From NCBI RefSeq assembly GCF_901709675.1, contig NC_051101.1, positions 5,912,501-5,976,500 on the forward strand: DNA of 64,000 bases, read 5' to 3'. Shown in pieces: positions 55,095 to 64,000 of the stretch. A model generated the notes under the pieces. The model was given only the letters and a program-made list of their open reading frames with translations, was not told the DNA's origin and ran no database searches. Origin of the DNA: Syngnathus acus. Taxonomy: Eukaryota; Chordata; Actinopteri; Syngnathiformes; Syngnathidae. The first letter of the stretch is position 1, and the number at the start of each line of letters is the position of its first letter. The position numbers and the translations under genes are program-made.

Positions 55095-56123
55095 ATGATC
55101 ACCAAGGGCCTAACTGACCTGAGGATTTTGGCTGTGGATGTTTTTACCAGTGATAACAGAGAGGGCTTCAAGAGAACCACCGTCCTCCTCCTCTTGTGTG
55201 TCTTCCCAAGCCTCCTCCTCAGTGCTTTACTGCTTCTGTACCTTTTCTTCACTCTGACTTGTGACCTAGCAGTGTCCTCGGGGATTGCTGCCCTCTTTGG
55301 GGTGCTGTTGACACTCGGCCTATTCCTGTCACAGACGGTACGATGCTTGTTCACTCTATTTGTCATATCGCTTTTCACTAAGAAGAGTCGTAGTCTCCTG
55401 CTAACCGCTGGCACAAGTGTAGTTGTCCTTGGAAATATTCAAAACACTATGGAGAACCTCACAGGCTTGATCAGGAGCATGATTTGCAACCTGAGGGCCA
55501 AAAAAGAATCAGTCATTGCTCCCTTCAGAAACTATGTGGACATGTTGAAATGGCTGGCTGATATTTTACTCGGGGTGACGGATTTCGGCGTGGTCAAGCT
55601 GGACTCCCAACTCAAAATTTCACCCAAAGTGGACTTGGAAAATTTTCGGGAGCGACTCACCCAAGTCGAATTGAAGTTGAATCAAAGTGTCAAATATGCA
55701 GTGAATTTAATAAACACAGTATCCACTGTGAAGGAATATGTTTATCCTCTCATCAGCATACTGGTGCTCATCATCTTTATAACCTTGCACGTAAGAAATT
55801 ACTGCAATGACATGAAGTACAAAAATAATTTCATCAGTAACAAATTTATTGACTTTGACAAGAAGCAGAAGGCGCAAGGAAAGCAACACGTACTTCCTCT
55901 CACATCAGAGGAGAAGAAGCTTTACCCATCCCTCCCTTCCCTCCGTCCCACCACCCAGGAAGGAAAAGCTCTGCTAAAATTTGGCATTCCAATTATCACC
56001 CATTTGATTGCTTGGGTCATATTTATAGCTGTGGATGCCGTGTTGTACTATTTTGTTACTATTATAACAACCAAGCTGTCAGAGATGGAACCATTCCACG
56101 TCCCTCTGCGGCTGAGCCTCAAA
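55095..56123 (+). CDS. dcstamp: dcstamp coding exon 1
   Basis: This exon holds 343 codons from ATG at 55095 (MITKGLTDLRILAVDVFTSD) to AAA before gtaagt. It contains most of the membrane segments and the large extracellular loop. The start is the first in-frame ATG after the pyrimidine-poor leader. A non-coding leader exon upstream is possible (a cctgtttcag acceptor lies near 54940) but not proven. Confidence 0.92.
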
Positions 56124-56932
56124 GTAAGTCCTTTAATTAAACTCTGAGTCAATTGTCACGTCAATTTAATGAATAAACATGATGATGTATTACTTAAATA
56201 AATACTTACATGCAGTAAGACACTATTTCATTCATATTTTTTTAAATTTGGAATATTATTTGAAGCTGATGTCAGTTGCTTCATCTTAGTGTTGCATTTG
56301 AACACCCACTCAGCTAACCACAAGTTTTTGTTCCCCTTGATGACAATAACAACTGTGGGATTTCTTTCATACACCCTTGCAAATTATATTATAAAATGTT
56401 ATCTCAATAAAATAAAATAAAATAAAATAAAAACGTTTGTTGTACTGTTGTATGCCCTAAATGTGAATTGCTTTTTTCAGGGGATTGCGACCTTAATTGG
56501 TCTACAATTGAGTGAGGAAAACCACCAAAAGGACTTTTCTTATTCTGTGACGCTGTTTGAGAAGCAGTGCCTCCCCAAACCCAAACTCCTGCTCAACAAC
56601 TCTCTGGTCCCATTGACTGCCATCTTGCTGACCTTGCTCGTTATGGCCCCTGTAGCGGCCAAGTTGGTCCAGATCAGGCTCATGGTGTGTGAGAGATTTT
56701 ACTGCACCGCTGCAGAGGAGAGGATCAAGTATCTGCATGCCAAAATTCTGAGGAAGAGGTTAAAAAGGAGGCGGGAGAAAGACAGTTTTACATCACTCAT
56801 CACCAAGGTATGAGTCACAAAATAATGCACAATTGAGGGGGAAATCCTGGATGCTAATCTTTCTTTATGGTTTTCTCTTAATAGCCACATTTCTGGTGTC
56901 CATTGCTTTTCTCAGACGAGGTCAACACGTGA
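55095..56932 (+). CDS. dcstamp: DC-STAMP, dendrocyte-expressed seven-transmembrane protein, three coding exons
   Basis: DC-STAMP is a multi-pass membrane protein needed for fusion of osteoclast precursors and macrophage giant cells in mammals. Three coding exons (55095-56123, 56481-56807, 56885-56932) join in phase 0 to 467 residues, close to the 470 I recall for human. Several hydrophobic segments are visible: near residues 28-60 and 65-95, then TAGTSVVVLGNIQN, a stretch around residues 215-235, one near 295-320, and one in exon 2 (VPLTAILLTLLVMAPVAAKL). Family marks are CNLRAK, the FDKKQ...VLPLTSEEKK segment, CLPKPKLLL, YLHAKILRKR and the final HFWCPLL. The neighbours rims2 and dpys agree with human synteny, which favours dcstamp over the paralogue ocstamp. 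The gene converges on dpys. Confidence 0.92.
56406..56434. repeat. (AAAAT)n microsatellite
   Basis: Five aaaat units in the first dcstamp coding intron. Confidence 0.9.
56481..56807 (+). CDS. dcstamp: dcstamp coding exon 2
   Basis: This exon of 109 codons lies between cttttttcag and gtatga. It encodes QCLPKPKLLLNNSLVPLTAI, a hydrophobic segment, and the cytoplasmic basic tail ERIKYLHAKILRKRLKRRRE. The intron before it carries an AAAAT microsatellite. Confidence 0.93.
56885..56932 (+). CDS. dcstamp: dcstamp terminal coding exon
   Basis: This exon of 16 codons including TGA follows gttttctcttaatag and encodes PHFWCPLLFSDEVNT. It lines up with the mammalian LTKIHFWLPVL tail across the exon junction, which is why I chose it over read-through into the intron (stop after one codon). 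ATTAAA at 57151 is a candidate polyadenylation signal. Confidence 0.78.
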   Translation, partial: PHFWCPLLFSDEVNT

Positions 56933-58916
56933 GGAAAGGTTTCTCCATATACACAACAGTGACTGACACTATAATGTATCTCTGTGGGTATATATATATT
57001 CATATACATATATAAAATATTGCACATTTTTATATTGTTGTAATGTATTTGTTCCATACAATCTGCATGTATTATCTAAACTTGGATCAACAATGTATGT
57101 CTTTATTTATATAATGTTGATGTTATGACACAGATTTTTTTTTCAAAGAAATTAAATATCATTAATATAATGACAACATTTTCTGGTTGGAACATGTTTG
57201 TTTTTGTCAAACAATATTTTCAATACATATTGTCACGTTTTGTCCCCGGTTGTTTTATGATGTGCATATTGTCATAGTTTCTGTCAGTGTCTGTGTGCTC
57301 GCCCCTCCCTTCCTGGGTCTACTCTCAATCTATGTACTAATCACAGTCATCTGTCTCTCGTTACCTGTCGCGTATATAAGTCCTGTCTGCGTGTCACGCC
57401 CTTTTCGGGTTATTTCTTGTCTCATGCTCTGTTGTCGCTAGTTTCTTGTGTCTTCTTGTACCACGTCTCGGTTAGTTTGGTTTTTGTTTGCCAGCCCTGT
57501 CAGTCAGTCCTGTTGACTTTGCCGGTTCTGTTGACTTGTTCCCTTTATCCTCCCTTCCAACTACCTGTTCCCTTCAATAAACCCTGGTCCAAGCTGCATT
57601 TGGTCGCCCTGCTCCATTCCGATCCGTGACACATATACGTAGGTATAAATTGTGTGTGTATGCGTGCGTGCGTGTTTCTGTGTAAGATATCTACCGAATG
57701 TGTCTATTTGAATAGACAGAGGTACTTGCATAATCCAAGACAGCTGTCCTTTGCATGTGCAGTGTAGGCCCCCCGTCTACCATTTGCACCGTGCTGTCAC
57801 TATGCATTGACATCATACAGGTGTTTTATAAAACAGGGACACTTGGAGTTTTGCATCCTTTGCATGACTACCAATGATAATTTTAGCTTTGTATTTGACT
57901 TTCATAGAACCAATTCATCAAGATTTATTGCCTCCAAGTCATACCTAGAACTAAAAAAATGAAAGAAAGGAAAAGATCCTCTATAGGTGTTTTACTTAAG
58001 TGCAGTTTATAGGAATAGGCAGAAATAAAAAACAAAATAAAAACAAAATCTTATGAGTGTGACTTGTAGACTGTTGACTGTAAATAATACGCTACAGCTT
58101 GTAATATTTTAGCCAACTCAACTGTACTATTCCTTCCTTCATTTCCATGGTAAACAGTAAGAGGAAGTGGTACAGCTGAAGCAGGAGTGGGCCTTGTGTG
58201 AGTCACGCATTGCCAGTGACCCGTGAGGCAACCTGATAAGCTCACATTATGTCTCAACGGGGCTTGCGGCAGAAAACCACGTCAGCATGCGAGCCTGACA
58301 GCAAGATCCCACATGATGCTTGCCGACAGCCGCAGACCTTTTTACTAAGTACTGAGGGAAGGGCTGTTCTCCATTTATGGTAAAAAATGGACTGGATATG
58401 ATAATACGCCATCCTGCTGAATATGCAAATGCAGAGTCATCGTGGGTCAACAAAAATCTCATTACTGTCAGTCTATTAACTCGCTCCAGTCTATGAAATG
58501 ACTCAAATGCAATGGTTGAGATGACAACAAGAAACTCTCAGGCAAGGCAAGTGTTCACCAATTCACTAAACTGTTTCTTAGTAGCCACTTCCGCTTTTAT
58601 TTCTTTGCAATGATAATAAAACTATTGATAGTTAGAATTTCATAAAGCCTATAAAAGTACATAACATGACATTGAGTTTGATGTTGAATTGACCTAAATT
58701 GACCACCCATTCCTCACTGAAAAGATGAATTAAAAAGATAACACATTTCGCAGTACTGTATATAAAATGAATCTTTCTGAGTATAATTTTTGCTATTTCT
58801 GACCATATAAGTATTACTATTTCTGAGACTTGTCCAGGCACTGACAGTAATGAGTGTGAAAGGACGCAAACACACAGCTGGAGGCTCAAAGTGGCTTTCT
58901 TTAGTGGCTCCCATGT
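56933..58916. other. dcstamp 3' UTR, intergenic space, dpys 3' UTR
   Basis: Convergent gene ends flank a solo LTR (57231-57631) and a short gt/gc simple repeat (57655-57675). ATTAAA at 57151 fits dcstamp, and TTTATT at 58595-58600 (AATAAA on minus) fits dpys. Confidence 0.6.
57231..57631 (+). mobile_element. solo LTR of the same family, copy 2
   Basis: This 401-bp element runs TGTCACG...CGTGACA with a perfect 5-bp target duplication catat (57226-57230 and 57632-57636). It has a TATA box (tatataag, 57373-57380) and AATAAA (57576-57581) in the proper order for an LTR. It is more intact than the copy at 982, which has lost about 60 bp. It sits between the dcstamp 3' end and dpys. Confidence 0.82.
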
Positions 58917-58976
58917 TCACACAGAAATGACTTTTCCATCATATGGCTTTCTGATCACAGGTGTAGGTTGGCCCAC
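58917..58976 (-). CDS. dpys: dpys terminal coding exon and stop
   Basis: Twenty codons including TGA follow tttttttctcctgcag on the minus strand. They encode [19 protein letters not shown], aligning with the mammalian PTPVERAPYKGEVATL stretch, and then stop. Confidence 0.85.
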   Translation of the reverse strand: MGQPTPVIRKPYDGKVISV

Positions 58977-61900
58977 CTGCAGGAGAAAAAAAAAGGCAGA
59001 GAGAAGGCTTGTGTGTCATCAGAGGACAGATATCAATGTGGTCATCAGAGCACAGCAGCACTTTCCAGCCTGTTTGGTATTTAAAATTTTGTGTTGCTCG
59101 CCACAACTGAAAAAATGGGGATAAGGATTGGGAGAATCGGCACATGTCAAACAATCTGGATTGGCAAATTGGCTTCAGCATTTGATGACCCCCTGTAATG
59201 AGGCCGTGCCAAGTTCTGCTTCTATCTTGAGTATTTTTCTTCTTTTGAACATCTTTACTGACCTTGTCCCTCTGCATGATTCGTTTGTAGACAAATTCAG
59301 AGAAGGGTTTTCTGTGGACGAATCTGCCCCAACCAGGCGTCGTCTTCAGGTGTCCATCCTCGTAGACCACTTTGCCCCTGGAAATGGTGATCACTGGCAC
59401 TCCATGACACTCCATACCCTCAAAGATGTTGTAGTCCACAGCCTGGTGATGCGTCTTGGCTGAAATCTTTCTGTCAAAACATACAAATGCCAGCACATGT
59501 CTGCTCAGAACAGAAAATGAAATTTGTGACAAGAGAATACTAATGCGTGACTTATTCGGTCAAAGATTCTTGCGTTAAAGCAAAAAAAAAAAAAAAAAGT
59601 CCTGTCTGGAGAAGATGTTGGACATAAATGAAAGATTGACATGGAAAATGATTAAATAAATAAAAATCACAGTGCTGTCACTGCAGTTCACAGACAAATG
59701 TCATGTAAATGAATTGCCAAAGATCTGTTCTGTTACTTAATCTGAAGATAAATTCACCCCCAAATGAATAAATCCTGCTGAGTTAAGATAATGTTTTAAA
59801 TAGAAATGGGTGATGTTTCTTGATTAATTCAAGTTTAAATGTCCGAATGTTTGTTTTTTAGCAATTTTAATTTGTCAGGGATGGGCAAAGATAGATACCA
59901 GATATCAATATCACATTTTACATTATTTAAAAGTAGCCTACACTGAAGGCTCTCAATACCAGCCATGAGTGAGGTTAAAAAAAAAAAAAAAAAGTCCTCT
60001 TCGCAAGTAGTTGAGAATCACTACGTGTATCAGAATGTTCTTTGTTCACAATTATCTCTTAATAGGTAAAGTGGAACTTCAAGTGCACTCAAAGGTAAAG
60101 GTTAGAAAAGAAAGTGCCGTTGAAAATCACTACTTTGTTGTGTGTGTGGCTTCTGCAGTTCATAGGTTGACTTAAATGTGTATTGTGTTTCAGTGGCTTG
60201 TTTTGTGGAGTTCAAACGACCACAGACAAATTCCATGCAAACACACTTGGCTAATAGATGATTCTGAAAGGTGTCATTAATCTAAGCTATTATCATCATT
60301 AGTCATAGTAGTAGTAGTTCTTTATCCGTTGCTTCGGCCCTCTGCTCTATAAATCAAGACCTTACAGATTGCTTAACACCTACCTATACAAATGCATTTA
60401 GTTAATTTGTTTTTGGGTACAGGCTGTTTTGAAAAAAGCAGAAAAAGAAACAATAAAAATTTTGCTGAGAAAAAATGCTTTGTAATATTCCAATGTGCCT
60501 ATTTATGTGACATGGGGCCATTGACCGAGCTTCCTCTGGGTTACGTAACTGTTTGTAGCCTCTGGCGCCGGATGTTATAGAGTGACACTTACATTGAGAG
60601 CAATTAATTACGCAGTTTTACAGATGGATTCATAGGAGCAGCAATTTAACATGAGGCAATCTTACAGTTAAAAAAACAAAGATATAGATAGTAATTTACA
60701 AGAAGGCTGATTGGCTCAAATTTTAAAGCTGTCCATGTTAACAATTGTACAAATCTTAGACATATGCTAGTAATTTACAGTAAGATACATTGATACAAGA
60801 TAAAGTACATTGGGTAAGGATGAGTTCAATTCACATCAGTGCATAGCACCCTTCCTCAGGGGCTCAGCCCAGATTCTCTTGCAAGCAAAAGCGCACAGTC
60901 GAGTTTTGGATTACATAATGTGTGCGTGTGTGTGTGTTGGCTCCCAACCTGCCCCATATGAAGAGACCTTCAACTGTTATGATTTATATATTTTTTAAGG
61001 AGGAGACAGGAGGAAACAACACCAAAATCAGATTTAATAGGCCCTTTGCGCGATGTGACATCATAGCTGTTGACTTTTTATGTCAATTAGCACGTTGGAA
61101 CACAACATTGATTCGTGGAATTGTCTAGCGCTTCAAGAGAAATCTACTATTCTCTGTTTTAAGGCTCATTAGGCTGTTTTGTCTGCAAAACACATATTTT
61201 TCCTAAAAGCAAAGAGCGAACTCGGGAACATTTCCTGAAAGTGCTTTAACGCTGACTTCCTTAAAAAGAAAATGGGATCAGCCCCCATGTGAACAATTCA
61301 TTAGTCTTCAAATCCACCTGAGCCATCAACATCCCAGCGGATGTGTCTGTCTTAAGCTTATATAAATGTTGAAGTCATTGGTACATTTATAGAATAAAAT
61401 CTTAAATCCCTCACGCTATCATTTTTGAGAATCTGATGAAACCGATTTGTATTTACCGTCAGCCTTTAATTTGTGGCTGCATAAAAGGGACATGCTGCAA
61501 ACTTACAAAAGACAAGAGTAGATGGGATTTTGGAACCGGGGGGGGGGGACAGGAACCATTTTTATTTTATTTTTTTACAAATGAATATATGACACACACA
61601 CATTTCTTCAGCGGCTTTTCTCTTGCTTGCACCAGAATGAATGCTGAATGGCCCAAGTGGGCCCCTCACCTTGATGACTTGGGATCCCAAATAACCACAT
61701 CAGCATCTGAGTTCTTGGCGATGCGGCCTTTTTGCGGGTAGAAGTTGAAGATTTTTGCTGCGTTGCTGCTGGTGACAGCTACGAATCGATTCTCATCCAT
61801 TTTGCCGCTGTGCTGGGAAGATGGAAATGCACAAATAAGCCAGTTTGAGTGAGAGAGCGCAGTTGATAGCACTGTACACAATTAACAGACAGAAGCCAAT

Positions 61901-63987
61901 GTAGAGGAATGTGTGATTTGAAAGCACTGCAAAGTAAATCTACACTAAGAAAGCGCACTGTCAGCTGTATGCATTGAAATGTCGATCTCTATTTACTCCT
62001 CTTAGTGTTTGCGGAAACAGAGCACCACAAATGCTCAGTTGCAACTACAATTAATTCCAAGAACTATTGAATTGCAAGTCATCAAATAAAAGAAACGTGT
62101 GGTTGTAGATAACCACAATGCATTACAAAGGATATCTGACTTTTGTTTTTCTTTGTAGTGGTATGGGTCAAGGACATAGTATAACATAAATTCTCTATGT
62201 TGTGTTGTATTCCATCCTAGAATATGGGTGAGTGTATGTGATGAAGACATACCACTCCCTTCTCCCAAATGACGGACATCCTATCCTCCACGCCGTTCAC
62301 CCCATTGGGGATCTTGGTGAAGTCGTCTTTTCCAAGTGCCTTCTGACAAACTGAGAAGGTACAGTTGTCGGTCCCCGTCACACTGAGATCATCACTAATG
62401 ACACATAAAGGATAAATATATGATCAAATAACAGAACAAGAGTGATGAATGATTCTAAAATGTCTCTTTTGTAATGCTGGTTTAATTTCCGTTATATACT
62501 ACATTACTTTCTTGGTTGTCCTAATCATTTTATTGATGTTCCCTTTATGTTATGTTTCAATATTGGTGGTGTTTCAACCACAAAAATACATAACTGTTCC
62601 AACTTTGAGGCCAGTAACATCCATCCATCAATCCTACAAGTCTCTATTAGGTTTGCTGGTCACATGACCTATATATATTTTTGGAATGTATGGAGTATAA
62701 AGCGATAACCCACGCAAGCCACCTACTTGGCCAGCAGGTCCATGAGGTACGCAGGGGTGCTGGGGTCAGGTCTTAGGGGAGGACCCATGACAAAGAAAGC
62801 CGCATGGGCCCACTCCTTGTGCCAGTAGTGAGTCCCGTCAGTTCCTAGTCCAGCTGCAATGGGCTCCCCAAACACCACCCGTCCTGGCAGCAGATGGAAG
62901 TTTCATTTCAGCTTCACTGTACACTTTAGGCATCATTCAATATTGAAAAGTTTGACTATATTCAACACACATTCAATACTTTTTAAACATCATTGGACAG
63001 GTATTTGTAACATCCTCTCACACGTCAACTGAAAAATCTATCACCTACCATCTCTGCGTGCGTTGGACACCACCTTGGCTGCAGATTTGCTCATGACATG
63101 GACCACATAAAGAGGGCAATTGACAGCACTGGCGATGGTGATGGCTCTCTGAGTAGCCTCAGCCTCGACTTCCTCCGGCCGACACATTTCATGACCCTCA
63201 GGTCCTGTGATGCCCATGGACAGCATCTTCTTTGCCCCCTGTTTTGCCCCGATGGAGGGGAGAAAAACAAAGCAGGGTAATGGTGATGGATGGAGAACAA
63301 CAACACAGAGTTCCGCAATACCTATAATTGAGCTGACTCCACAAAAATCGTCTCCACGAGTGGACTAATTATAAATAGTAAAATAGAACCTTGCAACTAG
63401 TCCTTAAAGCGTTAAGAACATGAACTTTTATAAAAACTCAAAACAATGGTCTGCTGCTCTCTAGTGGTGTTTCTCACCATGGCATCTGTATAAAAAATAA
63501 TTCAGATAAACAGATTAACACTTTTTATTTACGTACATACTATTTATATATCTGTGTATGTATATTTATATTAATATTGATATTTGTATGTGTATTTGTT
63601 TATTATATTCTGCCTCAAACTGTTCAGTCCTAGCACTAAAATGAAATTATGAATAATTATTAATAATTATGAATACTTGGCTATAATAACTGATTATACT
63701 ATTTAATCATTTCATATGATTTAAAATGCATTAATATTACTGTTCTTATTGCTTCATTTAGTTTATTTATTTTTACATTTTATTCATATTTAAATTGACC
63801 CACCAACCTCAGCGATCAGGTCCCCATTCTCAGCATGCACTTGCGCTATTGCGCCAATGTTCTTGCACTGGGCAAATGCTGCATAGAGTTCAGCATCCTG
63901 CAGCATGTACAGATCTTTATACGCCATAAACATCTTAAAGGAATTGACTCCTTTCTCTTTGGCGATAATCTCCATTTCATTCTTGAC
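58917..63987 (-). CDS. dpys: dihydropyrimidinase, 3' part of gene, seven coding exons
   Basis: Dihydropyrimidinase hydrolyses dihydrouracil and dihydrothymine to ureido acids, the second step of pyrimidine breakdown in liver and kidney cytosol. Seven minus-strand exons join in frame to 359 residues. The N-terminal exons, including the first His-x-His metal ligands, lie right of the window. Visible metal-site motifs of the amidohydrolase fold are [13 protein letters not shown] (the first Lys is the carboxylated metal bridge in the family), [16 protein letters not shown] and GTDNC (Asp). The metal and substrate residues retained, and the sequence [20 protein letters not shown], mark DPYS rather than the non-enzymatic DPYSL/CRMP proteins. 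The C-terminus is about 20 residues shorter than mammalian DPYS. An AATAAA on the minus strand at about 58595-58600 may end the transcript. Confidence 0.95.
59263..59470 (-). CDS. dpys: dpys penultimate coding exon
   Basis: This 208-nt exon runs from phase 2 to phase 0. It encodes [40 protein letters not shown] and [17 protein letters not shown]. Confidence 0.95.
59471..61669. other. dpys intron
   Basis: 2.2 kb with two poly-A tracts (59581-59599, 59977-59994) and a short (GT)n near 60922. No exon recognised. Confidence 0.6.
61670..61812 (-). CDS. dpys: dpys exon, end of barrel
   Basis: This 143-nt exon runs from phase 0 to phase 2. It encodes [40 protein letters not shown] and IWDPKSS. Confidence 0.95.
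61813..62252. other. dpys intron
   Basis: 440 nt. Nothing recognised. Confidence 0.6.
62253..62394 (-). CDS. dpys: dpys exon with catalytic Asp (GTDNC)
   Basis: This 142-nt exon runs from phase 2 to phase 0. It encodes [40 protein letters not shown] and SVIWEKGV. The Asp in GTDNC is the conserved metal ligand and catalytic residue. Confidence 0.96.
62395..62726. other. dpys intron
   Basis: 332 nt. Nothing recognised. Confidence 0.6.
62727..62883 (-). CDS. dpys: dpys exon, substrate-loop region
   Basis: This 157-nt exon runs from phase 1 to phase 2, with donor AA|gtaggt. It encodes [40 protein letters not shown] and [11 protein letters not shown]. Confidence 0.95.
63049..63238 (-). CDS. dpys: dpys exon with VHVMS metal ligand
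   Basis: This 190-nt exon runs from phase 0 to phase 1. It encodes [40 protein letters not shown] and [20 protein letters not shown], then RRDG. The His of VVHVMS is a zinc ligand in the family. Confidence 0.96.
63239..63807. other. dpys intron
   Basis: 569 nt, very AT-rich (63530-63790). Nothing else recognised. Confidence 0.6.
63808..63987 (-). CDS. dpys: dpys exon with carboxylated-lysine motif
   Basis: Sixty codons, phase 0 at both ends, follow ctccttcccag on the minus strand. They encode [40 protein letters not shown] and [20 protein letters not shown]. They contain the metal-bridging Lys and the His of VHAEN. Confidence 0.96.
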
Positions 63988-64000
63988 CTGGGAAGGAGAA

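Noticed and set aside
54947-55414. 155-codon minus-strand frame across dcstamp exon 1
   Set aside because: Antisense shadow of the clear dcstamp reading frame.
1-64000. CRISPR arrays, bacterial operons, tRNA or rRNA genes
   Set aside because: None are seen. The gene structure is vertebrate throughout, and the repeats are microsatellites or transposon remnants.

Overview
This window is vertebrate nuclear DNA, almost certainly from a teleost fish. Genes are split by GT-AG introns, AT-rich introns carry long microsatellites, and there are remnants of fish-type transposable elements. Three genes can be read in the order rims2 (+), dcstamp (+), dpys (-). I recall the same order, RIMS2-DCSTAMP-DPYS, from human 8q22.3, so this is a conserved syntenic block. 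Every gene assignment rests on my reading of the encoded peptides, because no database search was possible.

About 6.1-51 kb is the 3' two thirds of rims2, the presynaptic active-zone scaffold RIM2. The N-terminal zinc-finger/Rab3-binding exons lie upstream of the window, and bases 1-6153 are intron. I placed 31 coding exons of the long form. They encode a linker, the PDZ domain, C2A, a long region rich in alternative exons, a RIM-BP-binding proline motif and C2B. Joined, these exons stay in one frame for about 1,501 residues. A further first exon at 47680-47824 starts the short gamma-type RIM2, which has only the conserved gamma tail and C2B (281 residues predicted), so an internal promoter must lie near 47.1-47.6 kb.

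About 50.6-55 kb holds the rims2 3' UTR and the intergenic space. About 55.1-56.9 kb is dcstamp, encoding the multi-pass cell-fusion protein DC-STAMP in three coding exons (467 residues). From 58.9 kb to the window's right edge is the 3' part of dpys on the minus strand, with seven coding exons (359 residues) for the pyrimidine-degrading enzyme dihydropyrimidinase. Its 5' exons lie to the right, outside the window. dcstamp and dpys converge.

The non-coding space holds two solo LTRs of one retrotransposon family with perfect 5-bp target duplications, a fold-back MITE, a Tc1-like remnant, decayed LINE pieces (endonuclease and reverse transcriptase), teleost interspersed-repeat fragments, and microsatellites. 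The most interesting features are the internal gamma-RIM2 start, a dense set of frame-neutral cassette exons between C2A and C2B (including an 80-residue charged cassette), a possible alternative terminal exon, and a promoter-like GC-box/ETS/YY1 cluster inside a rims2 intron. I found no bacterial-type system, no CRISPR array and no RNA gene.
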